The notes: generated by a model from the letters alone, not told the origin. 64,000 nucleotides of DNA from JACIYW01 sp014359745 (GCA_050433985.1 JBNPWE010000007.1:62001-126000); one strand, 5' to 3'. Positions 25,832 through 34,600 are shown, counted from the stretch's first letter. Made by a program: numbers and translations.

Positions 25832-27162
25832 GTTTCAGACCTTTCGCCATCGGGTTTCACCCAGACTAGCAGAAAAAGCCCCAGCGCGAACAGCACCACC
25901 AGCGGATAAATGCCGGCCTGCTGGCTGCCGGTCAGATCGGTGACAACACCAATCGACAAGGGGGCGATGAAGGCGGTCGCCTTGCCCGTCAATGCATAAA
26001 GGCCAAACCCTTCGGTCATGCGCGCGGGATCGGCCTGGCGCACCATCATCGTGCGGCTTGCGGTTTGCAGCGCGCCGCCCAGTGCCCCGATCAGCGCGCC
26101 AAGCGCATAGAACGCCAGATCGGGCAGCATTGATCCGGGTGCGACCGCCAACCCGAACACCGCCGTGCGCGACACTTCCGTTACCCCCAGCGCAACGAGG
26201 CCCAGCGCCAGCACCGTGACCGCGATCACCGGTTTCGGCCCGAACCGGCTGTCGGCCCGCCCGCCCAGCCACGCGAAAACCGCCCCGGTGATCACCGCCA
26301 ATATCCCGAAGGTGCCGACGTTGACCACAGTCCACCCCAGCACGCCCGCCGCATAGATCCCGCCGAACACATAGATCCCGTTCAGCGCATCGCGATAGAA
26401 CATCGACGCCGCCAGATAGGCCAGAAAGCTGGGCCTTTCGGGCAATTGCCCCAACGAGGCGCGCAGATCCGGCCAGGCCCCGGCCACGGCAACCCGGATG
26501 GGCAGGGCGCCGGGTTTGCGCGGCTCTTTCACCCACATGAAGAACGGGATCATGAACACCGCATACCAGATCGCGGTCAGCGGCCCGACCGCGCGCGTGC
26601 CCTCGCGCAGCGCCGGGTCAAGGCCCAGGATCGGTTCCAGCCCGATCAGGGTGCGCCCCGTAGCCCCCTCGGCAAAGAACGCCAGCATCATCACCAGCGT
26701 GATCAGCCCGCCAACATAGCCAAAGGCCCAGCCCGATCCGGAAATCCGCCCGATCTCGGCCCGGCTGCCCAGATCGGGCAGCATCGCGTTGGTGAATATC
26801 GTCGCAAACTCCATCCCGATCAGGCCGAAGCCGAAGGACAACAGGATCAAGGCCAGGTTGAAATCGAGCGGTGACGCCCACCAAAGCCCGTAAGACCCCG
26901 CGACATACATCAGCGAAAACAGCCAAATGAATGGCATTTTCGCGCCGCTTCGATCGGCGACCGCCCCCAGAAACGGCGCAAGTATCGCGATCACCAGCCC
27001 CGCGGCGCCCACGCCATAGCCCCAGGCCGCCTGCGCCGCCGATCCATCTTCCATCAGATCGCCCACATAGGGGGCAAAGATGAAGGTTAGCAGCAGGGTG
27101 TTGTAGGGCTGGCTGGCGAAATCAAAGAAATACCAGCCCCATATCCGCCGTTTTGCCACCAC
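25810..27162 (-). CDS. MFS transporter, UMF1/Atg22-like
   Basis: 450-residue permease with about 12 hydrophobic segments. The N-terminus RRIWGWYFFDFASQPYNTLL is characteristic of the UMF1 (Atg22-like) MFS group; in fungi Atg22 exports amino acids from the vacuole, while bacterial substrates are unknown. Further segments include LAPFLGAVADRSGAKMPFIW and LIGALGGALQTASRTMMVR. The start is a GTG (a second GTG follows). It begins an overlapping operon with mepA and an esterase-like gene, which might suggest handling of cell-wall fragments (inference). Confidence 0.88.
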   Translation of the reverse strand: MVAKRRIWGWYFFDFASQPYNTLLLTFIFAPYVGDLMEDGSAAQAAWGYGVGAAGLVIAILAPFLGAVADRSGAKMPFIWLFSLMYVAGSYGLWWASPLDFNLALILLSFGFGLIGMEFATIFTNAMLPDLGSRAEIGRISGSGWAFGYVGGLITLVMMLAFFAEGATGRTLIGLEPILGLDPALREGTRAVGPLTAIWYAVFMIPFFMWVKEPRKPGALPIRVAVAGAWPDLRASLGQLPERPSFLAYLAASMFYRDALNGIYVFGGIYAAGVLGWTVVNVGTFGILAVITGAVFAWLGGRADSRFGPKPVIAVTVLALGLVALGVTEVSRTAVFGLAVAPGSMLPDLAFYALGALIGALGGALQTASRTMMVRQADPARMTEGFGLYALTGKATAFIAPLSIGVVTDLTGSQQAGIYPLVVLFALGLFLLVWVKPDGERSETWSAPLS

Positions 27163-27355
27163 CGCGCCCGCCCCCCTGTTGCCGCTGCACGATATGACAG
27201 CGGCCGCCTTCGGCGTGCAAGGGCCAAGGCGCGGCGATCAGACCGGATGGCCGCTGGTGCATCGCAGAATTGTTTCGGCCGCGTCCGTCGATTGCAGCCC
27301 TGTCCTGATCGCGATCAGGATCGTGTTCGACGCGCTGCGAAAGGGCTTTGTCTGA

Positions 27356-27375
27356 CGCGCCCCGCCGGGGGCGCG
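27356..27375 (-). terminator. GC hairpin after phoX
   Basis: CGCGCCCC and GGGGCGCG form an 8-bp stem with a 4-nt loop, 16 bp past the phoX stop codon (27391, minus strand). The surrounding 228-bp gap upstream of the MFS gene shows no other gene. Confidence 0.45.
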
Positions 27376-27390
27376 CCAGTTGCGGTCCTG

Positions 27391-29277
27391 TCAGCCGAAG
27401 ACCGCGCCATCCTCGCGCGATATCGCGATGATCGAGGACCGCGGCAGCTTGCCCTCCCCATCGGGAAATGGCGCGCCGGGGTGCTGGATGCCGACAAAGA
27501 CGGTGCGCCGGTCGGGTGCCCAGGTGATGCCCGTCACCTCGCAGCCTTTCGGGCCGGTCAGGAACCGCGCGATCTGGCCTGTCACCGGATCGCCAACCAG
27601 CATCTGGTTGTTACCGTGGCCCTTGAAATCGCCCGCGTTGTCATCTTCGCCATCGGTCTGGATCCACAGCATCCCGGCGCTGTCGAACATCATGCCATCG
27701 GGCGAATTGAACATGTTGCCTTCGGTGATATTCGCCGATCCGGCATAGGCATCGTTATGGACCGTCGGATTTCCCGCCATCACATAAAGATCCCATTTGA
27801 ACCCGGTTGCCGCGTGATCATCGCCGACGGGGGCCCAGCGCACCACCTGACCGTAAAGGTTCTTGGCGCGCGGGTTCGGGCCGCCAACCGGGGTTGTATC
27901 GCCGCCGGCATTGGGTTTGACGCCCCGGTTCTTGTTGTTGGTCAGCGCGCAATAGGCTTCGGCCTTGATCGGGTTTACCGCCACCCATTCCGGGCGGTCC
28001 ATCGTGGTTGCGCCGACCCTGGAGGCGGCGACGCGCGCGAAGATCAGCATCTCGGCCATGGTCATGCCGGTCGATTCTGGGGTAAGGGGCAGCCATTCGC
28101 CGCTTTGATCGTCGTTGAATTTCGCGACGTAAAGCTGGCCCTCATCCAGCAGCGTGCCGGTGTCGGTGCCCGGCGCATAGGGGCGGGACGAGACGAATTT
28201 ATACAGGAACTCGCCCCGTTCATCATCGCCCATATAGACCACGACGCGGCCATCGGGGGCCAGGACCACCGCGGCGTTTTCATGTTTGAACCGGCCCAGC
28301 GCCGTGCGCTTGACCGGGGTGGAGGCGGGGTTGGCGGGGTCTATTTCCACCACCCAGCCAAAACGATGCGGTTCATTGGGGTTCTGGGTGATGTCAAAGC
28401 GCGGGTCGAATTTCTCATAGCCGTACCCGCTTTCCGCACCAAGGCCGTAACGTTTGTCGGTATCGGTGAAACCATGGTCTGGGTTGGAGGCACCGAAATA
28501 ACCGTTGAAATTTTCCTCGCAGGTCAGATAGGTGCCCCAGGGCGTCTTACCCGCGCCGCAGTTGTTGAGCGTGCCCAGAACCGTTGTGCCCGAAGGATCG
28601 GCGGCGGTTTTCAAAAGGTCATGCCCCGCGGCGGGGCCAGAGAGGCGCATCGGCGTGGTGTTGGTGATGCGGCGGGTGAAAGGGCTGCCGACCACCACCG
28701 ACCAGCCATCGGCACCTTCGGCCACCTCGATCACGGAAACGCCCTGCACGTTCTGGGTCTTGCGCACATCCTCGGCGTTGGCGGGGACGCCGTCGGGGTT
28801 CTTGGGGTGCAAATATTCGGGGTTGGTGTATTCGTTGTTCACCGCGATCAGGGTGTGACCGTCGATGCTGAACATCTCCATCCCGTCGTTATTGTCGCCA
28901 AAGGCGCGTTCGGAAGAGGCCGCGGTGCCGCCGGTTTCATGATCGAAATCGGGTGCATCGGGGAAAAGCGGCTGCCCCCATTTGGCAACCACATCCCAGC
29001 GATAGCCAGCGGGAACATGGACGGTGCCGTCGGTGGCGATCGGAATCGGCGCAAAGGCAAAGCGCCCGGCCGCCTGCGCCCTGGCCGAGGTGGTTGACGC
29101 AAGCCCGCCCAGCCCCATGACGGCCGCCGCCGATCCGAACGCCAGCGCACCATTCAGAAATCCGCGCCGTGACAGGGCGCGTTCGACAACGTGGTCAAAG
29201 CCTTGCACGTCGGGGCGCGGATCGCGCAATTCATCCATTTCATCAAAGGAAAGGGTGGTCAGATCGGGCCTGGTCAT
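27391..29277 (-). CDS. phoX: PhoX-family alkaline phosphatase (Tat-exported)
   Basis: 628 residues from ATG 29277, which has an AAGGAG site 7 bp upstream; the longer frame was trimmed. The N-terminus contains a twin-arginine signal (LSRRGFLNGALAFGSAAAV, near residues 34-52). The mature part is DUF839/PhoX with motifs GTWLTCEEN-like (PWGTYLTCEENFNGYFGASN), GRFKHENAAVVLAPDGRVVVY and WIQTDGEDD. PhoX enzymes release phosphate from organic esters using calcium and iron and are typical of marine Rhodobacterales. No clear Pho box was seen upstream. Confidence 0.9.
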   Translation of the reverse strand: MTRPDLTTLSFDEMDELRDPRPDVQGFDHVVERALSRRGFLNGALAFGSAAAVMGLGGLASTTSARAQAAGRFAFAPIPIATDGTVHVPAGYRWDVVAKWGQPLFPDAPDFDHETGGTAASSERAFGDNNDGMEMFSIDGHTLIAVNNEYTNPEYLHPKNPDGVPANAEDVRKTQNVQGVSVIEVAEGADGWSVVVGSPFTRRITNTTPMRLSGPAAGHDLLKTAADPSGTTVLGTLNNCGAGKTPWGTYLTCEENFNGYFGASNPDHGFTDTDKRYGLGAESGYGYEKFDPRFDITQNPNEPHRFGWVVEIDPANPASTPVKRTALGRFKHENAAVVLAPDGRVVVYMGDDERGEFLYKFVSSRPYAPGTDTGTLLDEGQLYVAKFNDDQSGEWLPLTPESTGMTMAEMLIFARVAASRVGATTMDRPEWVAVNPIKAEAYCALTNNKNRGVKPNAGGDTTPVGGPNPRAKNLYGQVVRWAPVGDDHAATGFKWDLYVMAGNPTVHNDAYAGSANITEGNMFNSPDGMMFDSAGMLWIQTDGEDDNAGDFKGHGNNQMLVGDPVTGQIARFLTGPKGCEVTGITWAPDRRTVFVGIQHPGAPFPDGEGKLPRSSIIAISREDGAVFG

Positions 29278-29356
29278 GGTCGCTCCTTGCGGTATGTGAA
29301 CTGACCCCTGATTAGCGCGCGCCTGTGTCAGTTCCTTGAAGGCCGGGGCCGAAACG

Positions 29357-29388
29357 CACAGGGCCGCCCCGATCCGGGCGGCCCTGTG
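29357..29388 (-). terminator. Hairpin terminator of clpX
   Basis: CACAGGGCCGCCC - 6 nt - GGGCGGCCCTGTG is a perfect 13-bp stem just after the clpX stop (29417, minus strand). It is extendable by flanking GAAAC/GTTTC pairing. On the minus strand it is followed by a short T-containing stretch (CGTTTCGG). Confidence 0.65.
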
Positions 29389-29416
29389 GCGCGGTTTCGT
29401 GTGGCTTGCGGGCAGA

Positions 29417-30682
29417 TCAGCCTGCGCTGCCGGCCTCTTTTTTCTTGTCGGCATAGATCATCAGCGGCTTGCCGTTTGGCCCCACCGCCTCTTCGTTGAC
29501 CACCACTTCCTCGACAGAGGTCATGCCGGGCAGTTCGAACATCGTGTCCAGCAGGATATCTTCAAGGATCGAACGCAGGCCGCGCGCGCCGGTCTTGCGG
29601 GCGATGGCGCGTTTGGCGATCGCTTTCAGCGAGTCATCGGTGAAGGTAAGGGTCACGTTTTCAATATCGAACAGCCGCTGATACTGACGCACCAGCGCGT
29701 TCTTGGGCTGGGTCAGGATGGTGACAAGCGCGTCTTCGTCCAGATCGGTCAGCGTGGCGATGACCGGCAGGCGGCCGACGAATTCCGGGATCAGGCCGAA
29801 TTTCAGCAAATCCTCGGGTTCCAGTTCGCCGAACATCTCGCCGACGCCGCGGCTGTCGTTATCCTTGACATCGGCGCCAAAGCCCATGGCCGACCCCTTG
29901 CCGCGCATGGCGATAATTTTCTCAAGCCCCGCAAAGGCGCCACCGCAGATAAACAGGATGTTGGTGGTATCCACTTGCAGGAATTCCTGCTGCGGATGCT
30001 TGCGCCCGCCCTGCGGCGGCACGCTGGCAACCGTGCCTTCCATGATTTTCAGCAGCGCCTGCTGCACACCTTCGCCCGACACATCGCGGGTGATCGACGG
30101 GTTGTCGGACTTGCGGGTGATCTTGTCGACCTCGTCGATATAGACGATGCCGCGCTGGGCGCGTTCGACGTTGTATTCCGATGCCTGCAACAGTTTCAGG
30201 ATGATGTTTTCCACATCCTCACCGACATAGCCCGCCTCGGTCAGGGTGGTGGCGTCGGCCATGGTGAAGGGCACATCAAGGATGCGCGCCAGCGTCTGCG
30301 CCAGCAGCGTCTTGCCGCAGCCGGTCGGCCCGATCAGCAGGATGTTCGATTTCGACAGTTCGATGTCGGACGCTTTCGCCGAATGGTTCAGGCGTTTGTA
30401 ATGGTTGTGCACCGCCACCGAAAGCACCCGCTTGGCGTGTTCCTGGCCGATGACGTAATCGTCCAGAACCTTGCAGATATCGCGCGGGGTCGGCACCCCT
30501 TCCGAGGATTTCAGGCCGGACGCCTTGGTTTCCTCGCGGATGATGTCCATGCACAACTCCACGCATTCATCGCAGATGAACACGGTCGGCCCTGCGATAA
30601 GCTTGCGCACTTCGTGCTGGCTTTTGCCGCAGAACGAACAATAGAGGGTGTTCTTGCTGTCGCCGCCGGAGTTGTTCGCCAT
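29417..30682 (-). CDS. clpX: ATP-dependent Clp protease ATP-binding subunit ClpX
   Basis: AAA+ unfoldase that feeds substrates to ClpP. 421 residues, the standard length. The N-terminal zinc finger has C15, C18, C37 and C40 (YCSFCGKS...CDEC). Walker A GPTGCGKT is at 118-125 and Walker B is IVYIDEVDKI. The IGF-like ClpP-binding loop and sensor regions are present. It lies downstream of clpP but after an apparent intrinsic terminator, so it may have its own promoter. Confidence 0.98.
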   Translation of the reverse strand: MANNSGGDSKNTLYCSFCGKSQHEVRKLIAGPTVFICDECVELCMDIIREETKASGLKSSEGVPTPRDICKVLDDYVIGQEHAKRVLSVAVHNHYKRLNHSAKASDIELSKSNILLIGPTGCGKTLLAQTLARILDVPFTMADATTLTEAGYVGEDVENIILKLLQASEYNVERAQRGIVYIDEVDKITRKSDNPSITRDVSGEGVQQALLKIMEGTVASVPPQGGRKHPQQEFLQVDTTNILFICGGAFAGLEKIIAMRGKGSAMGFGADVKDNDSRGVGEMFGELEPEDLLKFGLIPEFVGRLPVIATLTDLDEDALVTILTQPKNALVRQYQRLFDIENVTLTFTDDSLKAIAKRAIARKTGARGLRSILEDILLDTMFELPGMTSVEEVVVNEEAVGPNGKPLMIYADKKKEAGSAG

Positions 30683-30781
30683 TAGATACCTCTGTCACGT
30701 TGGCTGGTCGCGCCACGCTGTCTCGTCGGGTTTGGTCCTTCCAGAGTAGGCCACCCCCGGCGCCTGTACAATGTCAAAATA

Positions 30782-30816
30782 AAGGGATGTGATGCGTCGG
30801 CCACGGCACATCCCTT
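30782..30816 (-). terminator. Intrinsic terminator between clpP and clpX
   Basis: AAGGGATGTG - 15 nt - CACATCCCTT, a 10-bp perfect stem. On the minus strand it is followed by TTATTTTGACA, a U-rich tail. It lies directly after the clpP stop and before clpX, so clpX expression should be partly independent. The tail runs into TTGACA (30777-30772), a perfect sigma-70 -35 hexamer, but no convincing -10 box follows at the right distance. Confidence 0.7.
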
Positions 30817-30826
30817 CACTTTGTCC

Positions 30827-31459
30827 TTACTTTGCCGGTTCCGCGTCGCGCGGGCGGTTTGCCACGATTTCATCGATCAGCCCCCATTCCTTTGCATCCT
30901 CGGCGGCCATGAAATTGTCGCGTTCAAGCGCTGCCTCGACCGCCTCGAAGGTCTGGCCGGTGTGGGTGACGTAGATCTGGTTCAGCCGGTCTTTCAGTTT
31001 CTGGGTTTCGCGGGCGTGGATCATGATATCGGTGGCCTGCCCCTGATACCCGCCCGAGGGCTGGTGTACCATGATGCGGCTGTTGGGCAGCGAGAACCGC
31101 ATGCCCTTTTCCCCCGCCGTCAGCAAAAGCGACCCCATAGAGGCCGCCTGACCGACGCAAAGCGTTGAAACCTTGGGTTTTATGTATTGTATCGTGTCAT
31201 AGATCGACAGGCCAGATGTCACCACGCCACCGGGGCTGTTGATGTACATCGAGATGTCCTTGGTGGGATTTTCGGCCTCAAGATGCAAAAGCTGGGCCAC
31301 GATCAGCGATGACATGCCGTCATGCACCGGGCCGGACAGGAAGATGATCCGTTCCTTGAGAAGGCGCGAAAAGATGTCATAGGCGCGTTCGCCCCTGCTC
31401 GTCTGTTCGACGACCATCGGCACGAGGGTGTTCATGTAGAATTCTGCTGGGTCTCTCAT
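30827..31459 (-). CDS. clpP: ATP-dependent Clp protease proteolytic subunit ClpP
   Basis: Serine protease subunit of 210 residues; the long upstream extension of the frame was trimmed to ATG 31459. The catalytic serine is S107 in GQAASMGSLLL and the histidine is H132 in IMVHQPSGG; the aspartate is probably the one in ALERDNFM. The segment INSPGGVVTSG is also typical. Upstream (31486-31512, minus strand) CTTGGG and CCATAGGTT weakly resemble a heat-shock sigma-32 promoter, though their spacing is short. It is followed by a terminator and clpX. Confidence 0.97.
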   Translation of the reverse strand: MRDPAEFYMNTLVPMVVEQTSRGERAYDIFSRLLKERIIFLSGPVHDGMSSLIVAQLLHLEAENPTKDISMYINSPGGVVTSGLSIYDTIQYIKPKVSTLCVGQAASMGSLLLTAGEKGMRFSLPNSRIMVHQPSGGYQGQATDIMIHARETQKLKDRLNQIYVTHTGQTFEAVEAALERDNFMAAEDAKEWGLIDEIVANRPRDAEPAK

Positions 31460-31579
31460 ATCCGCCTGCCTCAGGTTCGGGGGCCAACCTATGGCCCGAA
31501 TGGTTTCCCAAGTCTTAGAGGCGCGCGCCGACCCCTGCAAGGGCAACCGGATCGGCCGCTGTGGGCCTCTGTTCGGGGT

Positions 31580-31619
31580 GGTCGGGCTTTGGTCTGGCTT
31601 TGGTCGGGTTTTGGTCGGG
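31580..31619. repeat. 11-bp tandem repeat, about 3.6 imperfect copies
   Basis: GGTCGGGCTTT, GGTCTGGCTTT, GGTCGGGTTTT and a partial GGTCGGG follow one another in the 205-bp gap between ratA (stop 31665) and clpP (start 31459). They would lie in the ratA 3' region or the clpP upstream region. Confidence 0.85.
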
Positions 31620-31664
31620 ACCGCGGGGAGGCCCGGCGAACGCCCCGTTAAAACATCGGACCGA

Positions 31665-32117
31665 TCAGCGCGCGCCGTAAAGGGCCGCGGCGCGGGCCTC
31701 GAAAGCGCGCACGATTCGCTGCATCGCGTCATTGAACACCACGCCGATCACCCGGCGCAGGATGGCGTTCCGGAAATCGAAATCCACGAAGAATTCAACG
31801 TCGCACCCGCCGTCGGCGCGGTCGGTGAATTGCCAGTAGGACCGCATGTGACGAAACGGACCATCCAGATATTCGGTGTCGATCCGATGACGGCCGGGCC
31901 AGAGCACGACGCGGCTGGCAAAGCGTTCGCGAAACACCTTGAAGGAAATCACCAGATCGGCCTCAAGCACTTCGGACGCGCCATCTGCCTTGCGCGAGCG
32001 GATGCGCGCGGCGGCGTTCCAGGGCAGAAATTCGGGATAGCGTTCCACATCGGCGACAAGATCGAACATCTCTTGCGCCGTGTAGGGCATGACGCGGTTT
32101 TCCTGATGGGTCGGCAT
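31665..32117 (-). CDS. ratA: RatA/Coq10-like START-domain protein
   Basis: 150-residue START/polyketide-cyclase-fold protein. From the chosen ATG it reads MPTHQENRVMPYTAQEMFDL, then VADVERYPEFLPWNAAARI, the usual start of this family. Later features are FKVFRERFASRVVL and VEFFVDFDFRNAILRRVIG. Databases often label it type II toxin RatA, after E. coli, but the alphaproteobacterial and mitochondrial relatives are Coq10-like ubiquinone-binding proteins, which I consider more likely. No antitoxin-like partner gene is adjacent. It diverges from hpt. Confidence 0.88.
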   Translation of the reverse strand: MPTHQENRVMPYTAQEMFDLVADVERYPEFLPWNAAARIRSRKADGASEVLEADLVISFKVFRERFASRVVLWPGRHRIDTEYLDGPFRHMRSYWQFTDRADGGCDVEFFVDFDFRNAILRRVIGVVFNDAMQRIVRAFEARAAALYGAR

Positions 32118-32144
32118 CCGTCGCCTTTTCTGCGCAGTTTTATC

Positions 32145-32172
32145 GTGACACTGTGCGCGTATTTCGTAGAGT
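32145..32172 (+). promoter_or_regulatory. Putative promoter of hpt
   Basis: GTGACA (32145-32150), a 16-bp spacer and TAGAGT (32167-32172) lie 25 bp before the hpt start, in the divergent ratA/hpt gap. This is a reasonable sigma-70-like match and positions transcription close to an AAGGGG ribosome binding site. Confidence 0.4.
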
Positions 32173-32197
32173 GGCCGAAATAAATCAAGGGGTTGAA

Positions 32198-32737
32198 ATG
32201 CCACATCGCCCATATGTCATCGATCCTATGATCTCGGCCAAGTCGATCGCGGCCCGCGTCGAGGAACTGGCGCATGACATTACCGATCATTTCGCCGACA
32301 CCGAAAAGCTGGTTGTTGTCGGCCTGCTGCGCGGATCGTTCATCTTCATCGCCGATCTGGTGCGCGAATTGCGCCTGCCGGTCGAAGTGGATTTTCTTGA
32401 GGCGTCCAGCTATGGTGACAGCACCAAGAGTTCGCGCGAGGTGCGCATCCTCAAGGATCTGCGCGGAGAGATCGGCGGCTGCGACGTGCTGGTGGTCGAG
32501 GATATCGTGGATACCGGGTTCACCCTGAACCACGTTGTGAACCTTCTGAAAAGCCGCGGGCCCCGGCGGCTGGAGGTGTGCGCGCTGCTGGACAAGCCGT
32601 CGCGCCGCGAGGTGGACATCCGCGCCACCTGGACCGGGTTCGAGATACCCGATGAATTCGTGGTGGGTTACGGGATCGACTTTGCCCAGCGCAACCGCAG
32701 CCTGCCCTATATCGGCAAGGTCAGGTTCACGTCATGA
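32198..32737 (+). CDS. hpt: Hypoxanthine phosphoribosyltransferase
   Basis: Purine-salvage enzyme converting hypoxanthine (and often guanine) plus PRPP to the nucleotide. 179 residues from ATG 32198 with AAGGGG upstream. The PRPP-binding motif VVEDIVDTGFTL is at 99-110. Other family segments are LVVVGLLRGSFIFIADLVRE, SYGDSTKSSREVRI and the C-terminal VVGYGIDFAQRNRSLPYIG. It overlaps the next small gene by ATGA. Confidence 0.95.
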   Translation: MPHRPYVIDPMISAKSIAARVEELAHDITDHFADTEKLVVVGLLRGSFIFIADLVRELRLPVEVDFLEASSYGDSTKSSREVRILKDLRGEIGGCDVLVVEDIVDTGFTLNHVVNLLKSRGPRRLEVCALLDKPSRREVDIRATWTGFEIPDEFVVGYGIDFAQRNRSLPYIGKVRFTS

Positions 32738-32919
32738 ACCTGCACTGGTTGCTGCGCGCGGCCCAATGGGCGCGGAACCCGCCATCCGAGGGGCGGGTCA
32801 AGCTGGTGCTGGGGGTCATTGTGCTGTGCCTGATCCTTGTGGGGATCGAATGGCTGTGGGGCTGGCCCGACTGGCTGACCACCAATGGCGATGTGCGGGG
32901 GCGGGTGCCGCGGTTTTGA
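32734..32919 (+). CDS. Small membrane protein, function unknown
   Basis: 61 residues beginning in the hpt stop codon (ATGA overlap). One clear membrane segment, VKLVLGVIVLCLILVGIEWLWGW (residues about 23-45), is preceded by a positively charged N-terminus (RAAQWARNPPSEGRVK), suggesting the N-terminus faces the cytosol. The tail WLTTNGDVRGRVPRF is short and charged. Overlap with hpt suggests coupled translation. I recognise no family with certainty. Confidence 0.7.
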   Translation: MNLHWLLRAAQWARNPPSEGRVKLVLGVIVLCLILVGIEWLWGWPDWLTTNGDVRGRVPRF

Positions 32920-32920
32920 T

Positions 32921-32956
32921 CACGGGCCGGACCACGGGCCGGACCACGGGCCGGAC
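32921..32956. repeat. 12-bp tandem repeat, 3 perfect copies
   Basis: CACGGGCCGGAC is repeated three times, starting one base after the stop codon of the small membrane protein gene. It lies in the gap before the cytochrome c gene. Confidence 0.95.
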
Positions 32957-33047
32957 GCGGCGGGGGCGAAAAATTGTGGGGCGGGCGTGGCGGCTGTGGT
33001 AGGGTTTCTCCGTGACAAAACCGCTAACCGCCGACAGGAGAGTGATC

Positions 33048-33512
33048 GTGAAACATCTGCTAGCTATCGTTCTGGGCGCCGCCGCACTGGCCCTGACCCT
33101 GGGGGCCGCCCAGGCCCAGGATGCCGAAACCATCATCAAGGCGCGTCAGGCGCATATGCGGCTCAACAGTTTCAACCTTGGGCCGCTGGGCGCGATGGCC
33201 AAGGGGGAGATCCCCTATGATGCGGCGGTGGCATCGGCGGCGGCGGGCAACCTTGCGGCCTTGGCCGCGATGGATCAAGGCCGGTTATGGGCCAAGGGCA
33301 CCGGGCAGCCGGAAAACGATGGCACCCGCGCGCTGGCCGCGATCTGGGAAAGCTCCGATGATTTCGCCACGAAGATTGAGGGGCTGGCCAATGCGACGGC
33401 CGCGCTTGCGGATGCGGCGGGAACCGATCTGGCCGCGCTTCAGGTGGGGATGGGCGAGGTGGGCAAGGCCTGTAGCGCCTGCCACAAGACCTTCCGGGCC
33501 GAAAAGAAGTAA
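33048..33512 (+). CDS. Class II cytochrome c (c'/c556 type)
   Basis: 154-residue periplasmic haem protein. The GTG start at 33048 is chosen because an AGGAGA site sits 6 bp upstream. The signal peptide is VKHLLAIVLGAAALALTLGAAQAQ. The mature protein is a four-helix bundle with the haem motif CSACH at 142-146 near the C-terminus, as in class II cytochromes. A methionine in the first helix (M37 in RQAHMRLN) could be the sixth ligand, favouring c556 over c'. It probably carries electrons or binds small gases; the partner is unknown. It precedes a dihaem cytochrome gene. Confidence 0.9.
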   Translation: MKHLLAIVLGAAALALTLGAAQAQDAETIIKARQAHMRLNSFNLGPLGAMAKGEIPYDAAVASAAAGNLAALAAMDQGRLWAKGTGQPENDGTRALAAIWESSDDFATKIEGLANATAALADAAGTDLAALQVGMGEVGKACSACHKTFRAEKK

Positions 33513-33611
33513 CCTTGGCCAGAATGTCACCGGCCCCGGTGCGGAAAGGTGCCTGCGGTGCCGCTTTGGCCGGGGCAACCGGGATAGGCCAGAAGATTTG
33601 GAGAGGGTTTG

Positions 33612-34502
33612 ATGGGTAAGCTGCTGAGGGTGGTCGCGGTGCTGGCGGCCATCGGCGGGGGCGCCTTCTGGTATCTGACGCGCCCGAACCCGTTGCCCGC
33701 CGATGCGATGGCGGGGTTGACGGGCGATCCGGCGGCGGGCGCGCGCGTGTTCGATGCGGGCGGCTGCGCATCGTGCCATGCGGCCAAGGGGGCCACGGGC
33801 GAGGCGCGGCTGATCCTGTCGGGGGGGCAGCGGTTGCCGTCGCCCTTCGGGACGTTCATCGCGCCCAATATCTCGCCCGATCCGGATCATGGTATCGGCG
33901 GCTGGTCGGCGCTTGATCTGGCCAATGCCATGCAGCGCGGCCAGTCGCCCGATGGGGGCCATTACTATCCGGCGTTTCCCTATACGACCTACGCGCGATC
34001 AACCCTTCAGGATGTGGCCGACCTTTATGCCTTTCTGATGACCCTGCCGCCTTCAACCGCCGCAAGCCTGCCGCATGAGGTGAAATTTCCCTTCACGATC
34101 CGCCGGGGCATCGGCCTGTGGCAGCGGCGCTATCTTTCCGCCGCGCCGGTCGTCACCGGCCCGCTGTCGCCCATCGCCGCCCGTGGCCGCTATCTGGTCG
34201 AGGCGCTGGCCCATTGCGGCGAATGCCACACGCCGCGCGACCGCTTCGGCGGCCCTGATCTGACGCGGTGGCTGGCGGGGGCGCCGAACCCCGAGGGGAC
34301 CGGGCGCATCCCCGATATCCGGCCGGGCCGTCTGACCTGGTCCGAGGGCGATATCGTGGGGTATCTGAGCACCGGTTTCACCCCCGATTACGATTCGGCG
34401 GGGGGGCTGATGGTTGAGGTGATCGAGAACATCAAACGCCTGCCGCGCGCCGATCAGGAGGCGATCGCGGCCTATCTGAAAGCGCTTGCCGGGCCGGGGT
34501 GA
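33612..34502 (+). CDS. Dihaem cytochrome c
   Basis: 296 residues from ATG 33612 with GGAGAGG upstream. The N-terminal membrane anchor or signal is VVAVLAAIGGGAFWYLT. Haem motifs are CASCH at 52-56 and CGECH at 202-206. The segments GTFIAPNISPD and YPAFPYTTYARSTLQDVADL are typical of the cytochrome subunits of membrane dehydrogenases (alcohol or sorbose dehydrogenase type), yet no dehydrogenase gene is next to it. It may pair with the neighbouring c556. A dispersed element follows 18 bp after the stop. Confidence 0.9.
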   Translation: MGKLLRVVAVLAAIGGGAFWYLTRPNPLPADAMAGLTGDPAAGARVFDAGGCASCHAAKGATGEARLILSGGQRLPSPFGTFIAPNISPDPDHGIGGWSALDLANAMQRGQSPDGGHYYPAFPYTTYARSTLQDVADLYAFLMTLPPSTAASLPHEVKFPFTIRRGIGLWQRRYLSAAPVVTGPLSPIAARGRYLVEALAHCGECHTPRDRFGGPDLTRWLAGAPNPEGTGRIPDIRPGRLTWSEGDIVGYLSTGFTPDYDSAGGLMVEVIENIKRLPRADQEAIAAYLKALAGPG

Positions 34503-34520
34503 GTGTGCCGGGCGCGGAAG

Positions 34521-34546
34521 ATGAGTATTTTTTTCGAGAGGATGTG
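34521..34546 (+). repeat. Dispersed convergent-gap element, copy 2
   Basis: ATGAGTATTTTTTTCGAGAG followed by GATGTG, in the gap between the dihaem cytochrome gene (+) and the convergent DUF2059 gene (-). It belongs to the TCGAGAGGATG variant shared with the copy at 58387. Confidence 0.55.
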
Positions 34547-34600
34547 AAAGAGCGTTTTCTCGGGCGCTTAAGGCGGGGGCCTGATTGGGCGCAATGCGCG

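Noticed and set aside
27247..29097. A 616-residue plus-strand frame opposite phoX
   Set aside because: Antisense shadow of PhoX with no recognisable domain or ribosome binding site.
31665..32117. Toxin of a RatA toxin-antitoxin system
   Set aside because: No antitoxin-like partner is adjacent, and the START-domain relatives in Alphaproteobacteria are Coq10-like; the toxin label is probably only inherited.
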